Shown here one piece after another: positions 24,530 through 33,097 of a stretch of 64,000 nucleotides of DNA. Numbering within the stretch: the first letter of the stretch is position 1; the number at the start of each line of letters is the position of its first letter. The notes below the pieces were generated by a model. That model saw only the letters and a list, made by a program, of their open reading frames with translations, did no database searches and was not told where the DNA came from. The stretch is from Propionicicella superfundia DSM 22317 (GTDB taxonomy: Bacteria; Actinomycetota; Actinomycetes; Propionibacteriales; Propionibacteriaceae). The stretch lies in assembly GCF_000423465.1 (NCBI RefSeq), contig NZ_AUIA01000012.1, positions 62,001 to 126,000 on the forward strand. The letters run 5' to 3'. A program made the position numbers and the translations under genes.

Positions 24530-25849
24530 GTGCATCTACCAGATCCGCTGCACCGGGACACCGTCCTGGACACGTACGTCGACCATTACGCAGAGCGAAC
24601 CCACGGGATGTCCGTATCCGCCGTCCGAGCTCTTTTCTCGGTCGCGAATCGGCCCGAGGTCGTTTCGCTGGCCGGCGGCATGCCCAACATCGCCGATCTG
24701 CCGCGGATCGAACTCGGTGCTGCCGTCGACCGGTTGATCCGGGAGAACGGAACCCAGGCCATGCAGTACGGCTCGGGCCAGGGCGAACTGGTGATGCGCG
24801 AGCGCATCTGCGACGTCATGGCGCTCGAAGGGATCCGTGCCAACCCCGACGACGTGGTCGTGACCTGCGGCTCCTCCCAGGGGCTCGACCTCGTGACCCG
24901 GCTGTTCTGCGATCCGGGCGACGTCGTCCTGGCCGAGGCCCCGACCTATGTCGGCGCGATCGGCACGTTCAACTCCTACCAGGCGGAGATCCACCACGTC
25001 GCGATGGACGACGACGGGTTGCGCCCCGACGACCTGCGCACCGCGATCCGGACGCTGCGCGCCGCCGGCAAGAAGGTGAAGTTCCTCTACACGGTCCCGA
25101 ACTTCCAGAACCCGTCGGGGATCACCCAGTCCCTCGAGCGGCGCCGGGACCTGCTCGCCGTCGCCCGCGAGGAGGATCTGCTGATCGTCGAGGACAACCC
25201 GTACGGGCTGCTGCAGCTCGACGCCGACGAGCCGACGCCGGCGATCCGGTCCCTCGACGGCGACAACGTCATCTACCTCGGCAGCTTCTCCAAGACGTTC
25301 GCCCCGGGTTTCCGTGTGGGCTGGGTGCTCGCGCCCCACGCCGTCCGCGAGCGGCTCCTCATCGCGCAGGAGGCGGCGACCCTGTGTCCGCCGGTGTTCT
25401 CGCAGTTCGTCATCTCGCAGTACATGACGGACTTCGACTGGAAGGGCCAGATCGTCGCCTTCCGCGACATGTACCGCGCTCGCCGCGACGCCATGCTCAC
25501 CGGGCTCGCCGAGCACATGCCGGCGGGGACGTCCTGGACGCATCCCCGCGGCGGGTTCTTCGTGTGGGTCACCCTCCCCGAGGGCATCGACGCGTATGCC
25601 CTGCTGCCGCGCGCCGTGACCGCCAAGGTGGCGTATGTGCCCGGCACGGCGTTCTTCACCGACGGCCTCGGTTCCCGCAACATGCGGCTGTCGTTCTGCT
25701 TCCCCACCGCCGAGAGGATTCTCGAAGGCACCCGGCGGCTCGGCGAGGTACTGCACAATGAGCTTGAGATCCACAAGACCTTCGGGCTCGGGGTCGACGT
25801 CCCGCGACACATCGACGCCACGGGCGCCCCGGCTCCGAACATCAGTTAG
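24530..25849 (+). CDS. PLP-dependent aminotransferase (class I, MocR/LysN-like)
   Basis: A 439-residue fold-type I aminotransferase. The pyridoxal-phosphate lysine is in GSFSKTFAPGFRVGW, and conserved blocks include VVSLAGGMPN, CGSSQGLDLVTRLF, TVPNFQNPSG and EDNPYGLL. These are typical of 2-aminoadipate/alpha-amino acid aminotransferases. GTG 24530 gives the normal N-terminal length (DTYVDHYAERTHGM). A TCTAGA box sits just upstream of it, so a leaderless transcript is possible; ATG 24608 is the alternative. The substrate is unknown. The next gene, an ATP-grasp ligase, is 9 bases downstream. Confidence 0.9.
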   Translation: MHLPDPLHRDTVLDTYVDHYAERTHGMSVSAVRALFSVANRPEVVSLAGGMPNIADLPRIELGAAVDRLIRENGTQAMQYGSGQGELVMRERICDVMALEGIRANPDDVVVTCGSSQGLDLVTRLFCDPGDVVLAEAPTYVGAIGTFNSYQAEIHHVAMDDDGLRPDDLRTAIRTLRAAGKKVKFLYTVPNFQNPSGITQSLERRRDLLAVAREEDLLIVEDNPYGLLQLDADEPTPAIRSLDGDNVIYLGSFSKTFAPGFRVGWVLAPHAVRERLLIAQEAATLCPPVFSQFVISQYMTDFDWKGQIVAFRDMYRARRDAMLTGLAEHMPAGTSWTHPRGGFFVWVTLPEGIDAYALLPRAVTAKVAYVPGTAFFTDGLGSRNMRLSFCFPTAERILEGTRRLGEVLHNELEIHKTFGLGVDVPRHIDATGAPAPNIS

Positions 25850-25858
25850 GGAAACGCG

Positions 25859-26839
25859 ATGAGTGCTGCTGCCTCCGAATTCGACGGGACGATCGTCGTC
25901 CTCGCCGGCGGGCTGTCCCACGAGCGGGATGTCTCGCTACGCTCCGGACGGCGCGTGGCGCAGGCGTTGCGCGACCTCGGCTGCTCGGTGCTGGAGTCCG
26001 ACGTCACGCCGGAGCTGTTCTGGATGCTGCAGACGGCGAGCGACCCGGTCGTCTTCCCCGTCGTCCACGGCGGGGTGGGCGAGGACGGCTCGCTGCGGCA
26101 GGTGCTGGAGCTGCTGGACGTCCCCACCGTGGGCGCGTCCGCGACGGCGGCCCGGCTCGCCTTCGACAAGTCGATCTGCACCCCGGTCGTCGCGACCGCC
26201 GGGGTCAGGGTGCCGCGGCAGGCGGCCCTGCCGCAGGAGATGTTCCAGGAGCTGGGTGCGCAGCCGCTCATCGCCCGGCTGGCCGAGGAGTTCGGCTTCC
26301 CCCTCGTGGTCAAGCCCGCTCGGGGCGGCTCGGCCCTGGGCTACTCGAAGGTCACCCAGGCCAGTGAGCTGCCGGCGGCGATCGTCGGCGCCTTCAGCTA
26401 CAGCCCGGTGGTCGTCTTCGAGGAGTTCATCGACGGCGTCGAGGTGGCCGTCGGCGTCATCGACCGCGGCTCGGGGCCGGAGGCCCTGCCGGCCGTGGAG
26501 ATCCGTCCGCGCTCCGGCGCCTACGACTACACCGCGCGCTACACGGCCGGGGAGACGCGGTTCATCGTCCCGGCCGAGATCGATGCGGACGTCGCGGCCG
26601 AGTGTGCCGAGATGGCCGTGTCGGCCCACGTCCGGCTGAACCTCGCCGAGCTGTCTCGGGCCGACATCATCGTCGGGCCCGACGGGCCGGTCTTCATCGA
26701 GACGAACGTCGCCCCGGGTCTGACGGAGACGTCCACCGTGCCGCTCGGGATCGAGGCGGCGGGGCTGGGTCTCGCGTCGCTGTGTCTCGACCTCGTGCGG
26801 GTGGCCAGGCAGCGGCATCTCAGCCGCCATGCGGGGTAG
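25859..26839 (+). CDS. D-alanine-D-alanine ligase family ATP-grasp enzyme
   Basis: A 326-residue ATP-grasp ligase. The N-terminal GGLSHERDVSLRSG and FPVVHGGVGEDG blocks, the ATP-grasp FPLVVKPARGGSALG and the metal-binding end VFIETNVAPGLTETSTVPL match Ddl. It may make D-Ala-D-Ala for peptidoglycan or a related dipeptide; many actinobacteria carry this origin-linked copy in addition to another ddl, so its role need not be the essential one. It is 9 bases after the aminotransferase and overlaps the SURF1 gene. Confidence 0.85.
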   Translation: MSAAASEFDGTIVVLAGGLSHERDVSLRSGRRVAQALRDLGCSVLESDVTPELFWMLQTASDPVVFPVVHGGVGEDGSLRQVLELLDVPTVGASATAARLAFDKSICTPVVATAGVRVPRQAALPQEMFQELGAQPLIARLAEEFGFPLVVKPARGGSALGYSKVTQASELPAAIVGAFSYSPVVVFEEFIDGVEVAVGVIDRGSGPEALPAVEIRPRSGAYDYTARYTAGETRFIVPAEIDADVAAECAEMAVSAHVRLNLAELSRADIIVGPDGPVFIETNVAPGLTETSTVPLGIEAAGLGLASLCLDLVRVARQRHLSRHAG

Positions 26840-27614
26840 GCAGGCGCTCGTCCTCGCGGTCGGCGTCGCCGCCGCCGCCGTCATGAGCCTGCTCGGGCTG
26901 TGGCAGATGCGCGTCTTCATGGACCAGGGATCCGCCTCGGCCGAGGAGCGCGCGCACCTCGCACCGGTCGCGCTGAGCTCGGTGGTGGCTCCCGACAGCT
27001 CGGTGTCCGACGGGTACGGGCGGCCCGTGACCGCCACCGGCACGTACCTTCCGGATCAGCAGGTCGTCGCGCGGGACTCCGACGGCCGTGTCCGTCTCGT
27101 CGCGGCCCTGCGGCTCGCCGATGGTCGCGTGCTCCCCGTCGTGCTCGGCGTCCCGGGCGACGGGGGCGAGGTGCCGGTCCCGGAGGGCGACGCGTCGGTG
27201 ACGGGCGTGTTCCTCGCCTCCGACAAGACCCCCGACCCGGCCCCGAGTCTGCAATCCGGCGAGGTGGCCGCCGTCCGCCTTCCCGTGCTCGCTCAGCGGT
27301 GGCCGCAGCAGCTCATGCCCGGCTATCTCACCCTCGGCTCCGACGACGCCGCCGCCCTCGGCCTGTCGGGTGCGTCGCTGGCGCTGCCGGAGGGGGAGGG
27401 TTCGATCCGCAACGAGGGGTATGCCGTGCAGTGGTGGGCCTTCGCCGCGTTCGCGATCGGGATCTCGCTCAAGATCGCCCGCGACATCGGAACGGGTTCC
27501 ACCGGTGTCGGGCGCACCATGGGCGGTTCGTCGACACGCGCGTCCGCCGATTCCGCAGCGGTCCCCGCGCCGGCGTCGTCCTCCTCCTCCGGAGGCCGGG
27601 GCGAGCCCCTATAA
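26829..27614 (+). CDS. SURF1-family cytochrome c oxidase assembly protein
   Basis: A 261-residue membrane protein. An N-terminal helix ends in LLGLWQMRVF and a C-terminal helix begins YAVQWWAFAAFAIGISLKIA; these two segments are the SURF1 signature, with the intervening domain outside. A Ser/Ala-rich tail follows. The family helps assemble haem-copper oxidase. The gene overlaps the ATP-grasp ligase gene by 11 bases, so the two are co-transcribed. Confidence 0.85.
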   Translation: MRGRQALVLAVGVAAAAVMSLLGLWQMRVFMDQGSASAEERAHLAPVALSSVVAPDSSVSDGYGRPVTATGTYLPDQQVVARDSDGRVRLVAALRLADGRVLPVVLGVPGDGGEVPVPEGDASVTGVFLASDKTPDPAPSLQSGEVAAVRLPVLAQRWPQQLMPGYLTLGSDDAAALGLSGASLALPEGEGSIRNEGYAVQWWAFAAFAIGISLKIARDIGTGSTGVGRTMGGSSTRASADSAAVPAPASSSSSGGRGEPL

Positions 27615-27683
27615 GCCGTTGTCGAAGGCCGGTTTCCTCCGGGAGTGCTTGCCCCTCGCGTCGAAGGGTGCTTGAGTCGATGC

Positions 27684-28682
27684 ATGAGCACGATGCGCGC
27701 CGTCGGGTATCGCGTGGCCCGTCCCGTCACCGACCCCGAGTCCCTGATCGATCTGACCCTCGCCCGTCCGGTTCCGGGCGCCACCGACATCCTCGTCGAG
27801 GTGAGAGCCGTCTCCGTCAACCCCGTCGACGCCAAACAACGCATCGGGTCGGGTGACTTCCCCGACGGGCGCGTGCTCGGGTACGACGCGGCGGGGGTCG
27901 TCGCCGAGGTGGGTCCCGCCGTGACCCGGTTCAAGCCGGGCGACGAGGTGTTCTACGCCGGCGATGTCTTCCGCAACGGCTCGAACGCCGAGTTCCAGGC
28001 CGTCGATGAACAGATCGTCGCGCTGAAGCCCGCGTCGCTGAGCTTCACCGAGGCCGCCGCGATCCCCCTGACCGCCGTCACCGCCTGGGAGGGCCTGTTC
28101 GACCGGCTCCAGGTCGGACGCGAGGAGCCGTCCCCGCTCCTGGTGCTGGGCGGCGCGGGCGGAGTCGCGTCGATGGTGATCCAGCTCGCGCGGCAGCTCA
28201 CGCGGCTGGAGATCATCGCGACGGCCTCCCGACCCGAGTCCAGGGCCTGGGTGACCGAGCTCGGCGCACACCATGTCGTCGATCACACGATCCCGCTGGC
28301 CGATCAGGTGCTCGGGCTGGCTCCGGACGGCGTGCGGTATGTCTTCTCGGCCTACACGAAGGGCCTGGAGGATCAGCTCTTCCGGGCGATGGCCCCCGAA
28401 TCGGATCTGGTCATGATCGACAGCGGTTTCGACGCGCAGGCGCTGAAGCAGAAGTCGATCGCCCTGCACTGGGAGTGGATGTTCACCAGGCCCGTGTACC
28501 GGACGGCGTCTCGGATCAGGCAGCACGAGTTGCTCACGGAGGTGGCGCGCATGGTCGACGCGGGTGCGCTGCGGACCACGCTGGGAACCGTCCTGCACGG
28601 CCTGTCGGCCGATGTGCTCCGCGAGGGGCACCGGTTGATCGAGACGGGACGCACCACGGGCAAGATCGTCGTCGAGTTCTGA
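27684..28682 (+). CDS. Zinc-less quinone reductase / medium-chain alcohol dehydrogenase family
   Basis: A 332-residue MDR-superfamily oxidoreductase from ATG 27684. The GroES-like N-terminus (VRAVSVNPVDAKQRIG, then VLGYDAAGVVAEVG) is followed by the NADPH-binding LVLGGAGGVASMVIQLAR. The catalytic-zinc Cys is replaced (NPVDA), placing it with zeta-crystallin/quinone reductases. It probably reduces quinones or enones with NADPH. It is not obviously linked to the neighbouring functions. Confidence 0.88.
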   Translation: MSTMRAVGYRVARPVTDPESLIDLTLARPVPGATDILVEVRAVSVNPVDAKQRIGSGDFPDGRVLGYDAAGVVAEVGPAVTRFKPGDEVFYAGDVFRNGSNAEFQAVDEQIVALKPASLSFTEAAAIPLTAVTAWEGLFDRLQVGREEPSPLLVLGGAGGVASMVIQLARQLTRLEIIATASRPESRAWVTELGAHHVVDHTIPLADQVLGLAPDGVRYVFSAYTKGLEDQLFRAMAPESDLVMIDSGFDAQALKQKSIALHWEWMFTRPVYRTASRIRQHELLTEVARMVDAGALRTTLGTVLHGLSADVLREGHRLIETGRTTGKIVVEF

Positions 28683-28691
28683 CCGGCGTCC

Positions 28692-29072
28692 TCAGGCAGT
28701 CGCTCCCGCCGCTCCCTCGACGCCGGAGCCGCCCCCCGGGGAGGCCGCCTCATGGGCGGCGATGCGTGCCCGGACGTCCTTGGTCGCGTAGTGCTCCGCG
28801 ACGAACGTGACGAACGGGATGGTCCCGGCGAGCATGATCCACAGCATCCGCGACCAGGGCCAGTCGACGCGGCGGCCCAGGTCGTACGCGGCGAGCAGCA
28901 GCACCATGTAGAGGAACCCGTGCGGCATCCCGGTGGCGGTGACGACGATGCCGTTCCCGCCCAGGTACTTCAGCGGCATGCCGACGAGGATGAGCACGAC
29001 GAGGAGGACGCCCACGATGTACGCCATGATCCGATAGCGCAGCAGCGCGCCTCTCACTGCCTTCACGTCCAT
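28692..29072 (-). CDS. DUF3817-type membrane protein
   Basis: A 126-residue protein from ATG 29072, which has GGAGGAATCC directly upstream; an ATG 12 bases earlier lies within that site. Three hydrophobic helices are seen (YIVGVLLVVLILVGMPLKYL, LYMVLLLAAYDLG, MLWIMLAGTIPFVTFVAEHY). The GMPHGFLYMVLLLAA and PFVTFVAEH segments are characteristic of DUF3817. Function is unknown. The tail is Gly/Ala-rich. Confidence 0.8.
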   Translation of the reverse strand: MDVKAVRGALLRYRIMAYIVGVLLVVLILVGMPLKYLGGNGIVVTATGMPHGFLYMVLLLAAYDLGRRVDWPWSRMLWIMLAGTIPFVTFVAEHYATKDVRARIAAHEAASPGGGSGVEGAAGATA

Positions 29073-29102
29073 GGATTCCTCCATCCGGGTCGGATTATCC
29101 GT

Positions 29103-29990
29103 TTATCGATAAAGAGATTGATCGCTTTCGATGATGGTGAGGATTCGGCGCAGGTCTTCGTCGTCGGCGAACTCGATCACGATCCGGCCCTTGTTCTTGC
29201 CGACCTCCACCTTCACGCGCGAGTCGAAGCGCTCGGACAGCCCGTCGGCGATCTCCCGCGCGCGCGGGTCGGGTTCGCGTGCCGGGCGCGGCCGGCGGGG
29301 AGTCTTCGCGTGGGCGGACAGCGCCACGAGCTCCTCCGCGGCGCGGACGGTCAGGTTCTCGGCCACGATCCGGGCCGCCAATCGCTCCTGCGCCTCGTGG
29401 TCGTCCAATCCGAGCAGCGCTCGCGCGTGGCCCGCGCTGAGGACCCCGGCCGCGACACGGCGCTGGACACCGGGGGCCAGGCGGAGGAGCCGGATCGTGT
29501 TCGAGATCTGAGGTCGGCTCCTCTTGATGCGCGCAGAGAGCTCCTCCTGCGTGCAGTCGAAGTCCTGAAGAAGCTGCTCGTAGGCCGCGGCCTCCTCCAA
29601 CGGGTTGAGCTGGGCTCGATGCAGATTCTCCAGCAAGGCGTCCCGGAGCATGTCGGCGTCCTCGGTACGCCGCACGATCGCCGGGATGCTGCGCCACCCG
29701 GCCTCCGTCGCCGCCCGGAGCCGGCGCTCACCCATCACGAGTTCGTACCCGTCCGGCTTCCGCGGCCGGACCACGATCGGCTGGAGCAGCCCGAGCTCCT
29801 GGAGCGACGCGCTCAGCTCGGCCAGCTCGTCCTCGTCGAACTCCCGACGCGGCTGACGCGGGTTCGGCACGATGTCGGCAATGGGGATCGTCTCGTATCT
29901 GGGGGAGTCCGCGGCCGGCTCGGAGATCTCCGTCGACGCGAGCAGGTCTCCCAGCCCTCGCCCGAGTCCGGTGCGTTGCGTTCGGCTCAT
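29103..29990 (-). CDS. parB: Chromosome-partitioning protein ParB
   Basis: A 295-residue CTPase clamp that loads at parS. The N-terminus GLGRGLGDLL, the ParB/sulfiredoxin box IVPNPRQPRREFDEDELAEL, and the catalytic-type GERRLRAA motif are followed by the HTH (RSRPQISNTIRLLRL) and a C-terminal dimerisation domain. ATG 29990 follows GGAGGAGACGAC. It lies 14 bases after parA in a leftward operon, with a perfect parS within parA. Confidence 0.97.
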   Translation of the reverse strand: MSRTQRTGLGRGLGDLLASTEISEPAADSPRYETIPIADIVPNPRQPRREFDEDELAELSASLQELGLLQPIVVRPRKPDGYELVMGERRLRAATEAGWRSIPAIVRRTEDADMLRDALLENLHRAQLNPLEEAAAYEQLLQDFDCTQEELSARIKRSRPQISNTIRLLRLAPGVQRRVAAGVLSAGHARALLGLDDHEAQERLAARIVAENLTVRAAEELVALSAHAKTPRRPRPAREPDPRAREIADGLSERFDSRVKVEVGKNKGRIVIEFADDEDLRRILTIIESDQSLYR

Positions 29991-30004
29991 GTCGTCTCCT
30001 CCGC

Positions 30005-30898
30005 TCACGCCTGCGCGGCGATCTCCGTCGCGGCCTGCAGGTACGCCTGGGCTCCCGCTGAGGCGCGATGATATGTGATGACGCTCTGCCCGTAGCTGGG
30101 CGCCTCCGAAACGCGCACCGACCGGGGGATCGCCGCGCTCAAGGTCTGCGGGAAGTGGGCGCGGACCTCGTCGGCGACCTGCTGCGCCTGGCGCGTCCGC
30201 GCGTCGTACATGGTGAGCAGCACGGACGTGAGCTCCAGCCGGTCGTTGAGGTTCCCCTTGATGATGTTGATGGTGCGCAGCAACTGGGTCACGCCCTCCA
30301 GGGCGTAGTACTCGCACTGGATCGGGATCATGATCTCCCGCGCCGCCACGAGTGCGTTCAACGTCAGCAACCCCAATGAGGGCGGGCAGTCGATGAAGAT
30401 GTAGTCCGCGTAGGCGTCGATCAGGAACTGCTGCAGCGCTCGCTGGAGCCGTGTCTCTCGGCCGTGCATGTTCACCAGAGCGATGTCGGCGCCCGCAAGA
30501 TCGAGGGTGGCGGGGAGCACCCAGAGGTTGTCCGACTCCGGTGAGCGCTGCACGTGCGCGATGATGTCATCGCCGTCGATCAGGACTTCGTAGGTACCAG
30601 CGACGCCTTCGCGGTGTTCGACGTTCAGCGCGGTCGATGCATTCCCCTGGGGGTCCAGGTCGATGACCAGGACGCGGAGACCCTCCAGCGCCATCGCGGC
30701 GGCGATGTTGACGACACTCGTCGTCTTTCCAACGCCGCCCTTCTGGTTCGCCACGACGATGATCCGCGGACTCGGCGGAATGCGCATCGATGTTTCACGT
30801 GAAACATCGGGCTCGTGGGCCAGGTCGTCCACCTCAAGCCCCTCCTCCGGGAACTCCGCGGTGTCGAAGGCCGCCCGTCGCGCGATCAGATCGTCCAT
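30005..30898 (-). CDS. parA: Chromosome-partitioning ATPase ParA (Soj)
   Basis: A 297-residue deviant-Walker ATPase. Walker A is KGGVGKTT in IIVVANQKGGVGKTTSVVN, with the DLDPQGNAST and IDCPPSLGLLTLNAL blocks following. With ParB it segregates newly replicated origins. The N-terminal extension before the P-loop (about 45 residues) contains DVSRETS, which is encoded by the parS site. The longer open frame upstream overlaps unrelated sequence and was not used. Confidence 0.96.
   Translation of the reverse strand: MDDLIARRAAFDTAEFPEEGLEVDDLAHEPDVSRETSMRIPPSPRIIVVANQKGGVGKTTSVVNIAAAMALEGLRVLVIDLDPQGNASTALNVEHREGVAGTYEVLIDGDDIIAHVQRSPESDNLWVLPATLDLAGADIALVNMHGRETRLQRALQQFLIDAYADYIFIDCPPSLGLLTLNALVAAREIMIPIQCEYYALEGVTQLLRTINIIKGNLNDRLELTSVLLTMYDARTRQAQQVADEVRAHFPQTLSAAIPRSVRVSEAPSYGQSVITYHRASAGAQAYLQAATEIAAQA
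30791..30806. other. parS centromere site
   Basis: TGTTTCACGTGAAACA is a perfect 16-bp copy of the consensus ParB-binding site. It lies inside the parA coding sequence, about 6 kb from oriC, in the expected origin-proximal zone. I noticed no other perfect copy in the window. Confidence 0.97.
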
Positions 30899-31070
30899 TT
30901 GTCGCAACCCTACCGGAGCACGCGACCACCCCGGCGGACCCCCGGCGCGGGGCCGTCTTCGGCCCGCCGCCTGTCCGTCCATCCCGTCGCCGCGCGTCCG
31001 CCCGCACCGATCGCACGCGTATCGCCGCCTGGCGGAGCGAGACTCAGCCCTCGGCGCGGGCGAAGCTCCT

Positions 31071-31088
31071 TCGCTACGGCCGTAGCGA
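31071..31088. repeat. 18-bp perfect palindrome at the 3' end of the SUMF1-domain gene
   Basis: TCGCTACGGCCGTAGCGA spans the stop codon of the leftward gene at 31074. With no loop bases it is less suited to a simple terminator than to a protein-binding or cruciform site, but a processed hairpin is possible. Confidence 0.5.
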
Positions 31089-31859
31089 CGTCCAGCCGAG
31101 CGGCACCGGGCCGCCCAGGCCGGCCCGCTCGCGATCCACCTGATCCGACCATCCCTGGGCGGCATGCTCCTCCGCCGCCCCGACAGCTCCCCGCGCCACA
31201 CGGAACCCGACATCGTCCAGCCGCGCGACGGGCGCGCTGCCCCGGCGCACCGACGCACGGACACTCCAGTGCTTGTCAGCCCAGCCCCCGCCGCGGAGCA
31301 CGCGATAGTCCGCGTACCGAGCGGGGTCGATGTGGTCCCAGCACCACTCCCACACGTTCCCCAGCATGTCGAACAAGCCGAACCCGTTCGGCACCTTCCG
31401 ACCCACCGACTGCGCTCCCTCAACGCCGTCCGCAGCGGTCCACGCGACGTCCGCGAGCGACCCGTAGCGCGGCCCGTCCGTGCCGGCTCGGCACGCCCAT
31501 TCCCACTCCGCCTCGGTCGGCAACCGAAACCCATCGGCGCTCACGTCCCACCTCGGGCCGCCCCCGCCGAAACGGTAGACCGGCGACAGACCGCAGCCGC
31601 CGGACAGCGCGTTGCACCACGAAGCGGCATCGAGCCACGAGACCGAGTGCGCGGGCGCGTCGCCGACCTCACCTTCGGGGATCGCGATCCCCAGCACGCT
31701 GGAATACTGGGCCCACGTCACCGGCGTCCGCCCGAGCGCGAAGCCCCGGAGCGTCGCCATCCGCCGCGTCTTCCGCCTCGCGTCCCACAGCGACACGGAC
31801 CCAGCGGGGAGCGAGACCAGGTCGGGCGGCATGCGCCCGCCGGCACCGTCGCTCCTCAC
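31074..31859 (-). CDS. SUMF1/EgtB-type (formylglycine-generating-enzyme-like) domain protein
   Basis: A protein of about 261 residues (GTG 31859; ATG 31832 possible) made of one FGE-sulfatase/SUMF1 fold: FRLPTEAEWEWACRAG, GNVWEWCWDH, RVLRGGGW and DDVGFRVAR are its signature blocks. The active-site Cys pair of true formylglycine-generating enzymes is missing, so it is more likely a ligand-binding or other iron/copper-independent member. It stands alone between parA and rsmG, which are adjacent in most actinobacteria, behind its own AT-rich palindromic promoter region. This is a likely insertion. Confidence 0.8.
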   Translation of the reverse strand: MRSDGAGGRMPPDLVSLPAGSVSLWDARRKTRRMATLRGFALGRTPVTWAQYSSVLGIAIPEGEVGDAPAHSVSWLDAASWCNALSGGCGLSPVYRFGGGGPRWDVSADGFRLPTEAEWEWACRAGTDGPRYGSLADVAWTAADGVEGAQSVGRKVPNGFGLFDMLGNVWEWCWDHIDPARYADYRVLRGGGWADKHWSVRASVRRGSAPVARLDDVGFRVARGAVGAAEEHAAQGWSDQVDRERAGLGGPVPLGWTSLRP

Positions 31860-31889
31860 CGGCGGCAGAGGGAGCTGCGGGAGGATCGG

Positions 31890-31907
31890 CTATATATCGA
31901 CATATAG
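31890..31907 (-). promoter_or_regulatory. AT-rich palindromic promoter/operator of the SUMF1-domain gene
   Basis: CTATATATCGACATATAG (31890-31907) has 6-bp perfectly complementary outer arms and near symmetry inside. It is a striking AT island in a very GC-rich region, in the 54 bases between rsmG's stop and the downstream start. It probably overlaps a -10 box for the SUMF1-domain gene and may bind a dimeric regulator. Confidence 0.45.
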
Positions 31908-31913
31908 ATCTAG

Positions 31914-32561
31914 CTACTTGCCCCGCGCCAGCGCGGTGACCCGAGCCACTCGTGTCGCCTCGCACCGCACATCGGCCCGAACCTCCACCACGTCGGCCTG
32001 CAGGCGCCACGTCCGCAGCATCGCCGCCGCGGCCGCAACCTCCGACTCCGCACGAGAACCCTTCAGCGCCAAGATCGCTCCGCCGGGGGAGCGCAGCCCG
32101 CGCGTCCACCCCACGAGCCTGTCCAGCGGCGCGACCGCGCGCGAGACCACCGCCCCGAAGCGACCGTCCTCCTGGCCCCAGTCCTCCGCACGGCCCCGAA
32201 CCACCCGCACGCGCTCCCCGAGCGCCAGTTCCGAGACGACCCTCTCCAGGAACGTCACCCGCCGCAGCAGCGGTTCGAGCAGGGTCACCCGGAGGTCCGG
32301 CCGAGCGATCGCCAGCGGGATCCCCGGGAGCCCCGCGCCGCTCCCCACATCGACCACCGACACCCCGGGCGCGACGACCTCTCGCACCGCGACGCTGTTG
32401 AAGATGTGACGCTCCCAGATGCGCGCCGACTCCCGGGGGCCGATCAGACCCCACTCGACGCCGACCGTCCGGAGCAGTTCGACGTACGCCTCCGCCGTCG
32501 CGAGGCCCGGACCGAACACATCGGACGCGATGTCGCCTGCCGCGGCGTCGGCCTCGATCAC
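31914..32561 (-). CDS. rsmG: 16S rRNA (guanine(527)-N(7))-methyltransferase
   Basis: A 215-residue SAM methyltransferase (GidB). The SAM-binding loop is VVDVGSGAGLPGIPLAI, preceded by WERHIFNSVAV (the substrate block) and followed by LLEPLLRRVTFLE. It methylates G527 of 16S rRNA. It overlaps khpB by 4 bases in the conserved rpmH-to-rsmG leftward cluster. Confidence 0.95.
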   Translation of the reverse strand: MIEADAAAGDIASDVFGPGLATAEAYVELLRTVGVEWGLIGPRESARIWERHIFNSVAVREVVAPGVSVVDVGSGAGLPGIPLAIARPDLRVTLLEPLLRRVTFLERVVSELALGERVRVVRGRAEDWGQEDGRFGAVVSRAVAPLDRLVGWTRGLRSPGGAILALKGSRAESEVAAAAAMLRTWRLQADVVEVRADVRCEATRVARVTALARGK

Positions 32562-33097
32562 TTCGCCGGCAGGATCACGACCCGACGGTGCGGCTCCTCG
32601 CCCTCGGACTCGCTCGTCAACCCCGCGGCGGCCACCGCATCGTGCACGATCTTGCGTTCGAACGGATTCATCGGCGAAAGGCGGGCCTCCTCGCCCGACT
32701 CCTTCACGTCGACGATCGCCTCGGCGGCGATGGACTGCAGTTCCGCGCGCCGCTTCTGCCGATGCCCCGCCACGTCCAGCATGAGACGGCTCCGATGACC
32801 TGTCAGCGTCATCACCGCCAGCCGCGAAAGCTCCTGCAAGGCCTCCAGGACCTCGCCTTCCTTGCCCACCAGGATCGCCGGGTCCCGGCCCGTCGACTCC
32901 TCCGGATCCGTCACGACCGACACGTGGACGCGTCCACCCTCGATGTCGATGTCGATGTCACCGTCGAGATCGACGATCTCCAGCAACTCCTCCAGGTAGT
33001 CCGCGGCGACCTCGCCCTCGTTCCAGAGGGCCTCCTTGCCTTTCGGCTGCGCGGCCTCCGCGACCGGCTCCGCCTCGTTGACGACGTCCTGCGTCAC
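32558..33097 (-). CDS. khpB: RNA-binding protein KhpB (Jag, R3H domain)
   Basis: A 179-residue protein with a KH domain (ILVGKEGEVLEALQELSRLAV, about 72-95) followed by an R3H domain ending LSPMNPFERKIVHDAVA and EEPHRRVVILPA. It binds RNA with KhpA in many Gram-positives and influences cell division and elongation. It overlaps yidC (ATGA) and rsmG. The acidic N-terminal ~30 residues vary between species. Confidence 0.92.
   Translation of the reverse strand: MTQDVVNEAEPVAEAAQPKGKEALWNEGEVAADYLEELLEIVDLDGDIDIDIEGGRVHVSVVTDPEESTGRDPAILVGKEGEVLEALQELSRLAVMTLTGHRSRLMLDVAGHRQKRRAELQSIAAEAIVDVKESGEEARLSPMNPFERKIVHDAVAAAGLTSESEGEEPHRRVVILPAK

Noticed and set aside
31074-31859. Calling the SUMF1-domain protein a formylglycine-generating enzyme
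   Set aside because: The catalytic Cys pair is absent; only the fold is supported.
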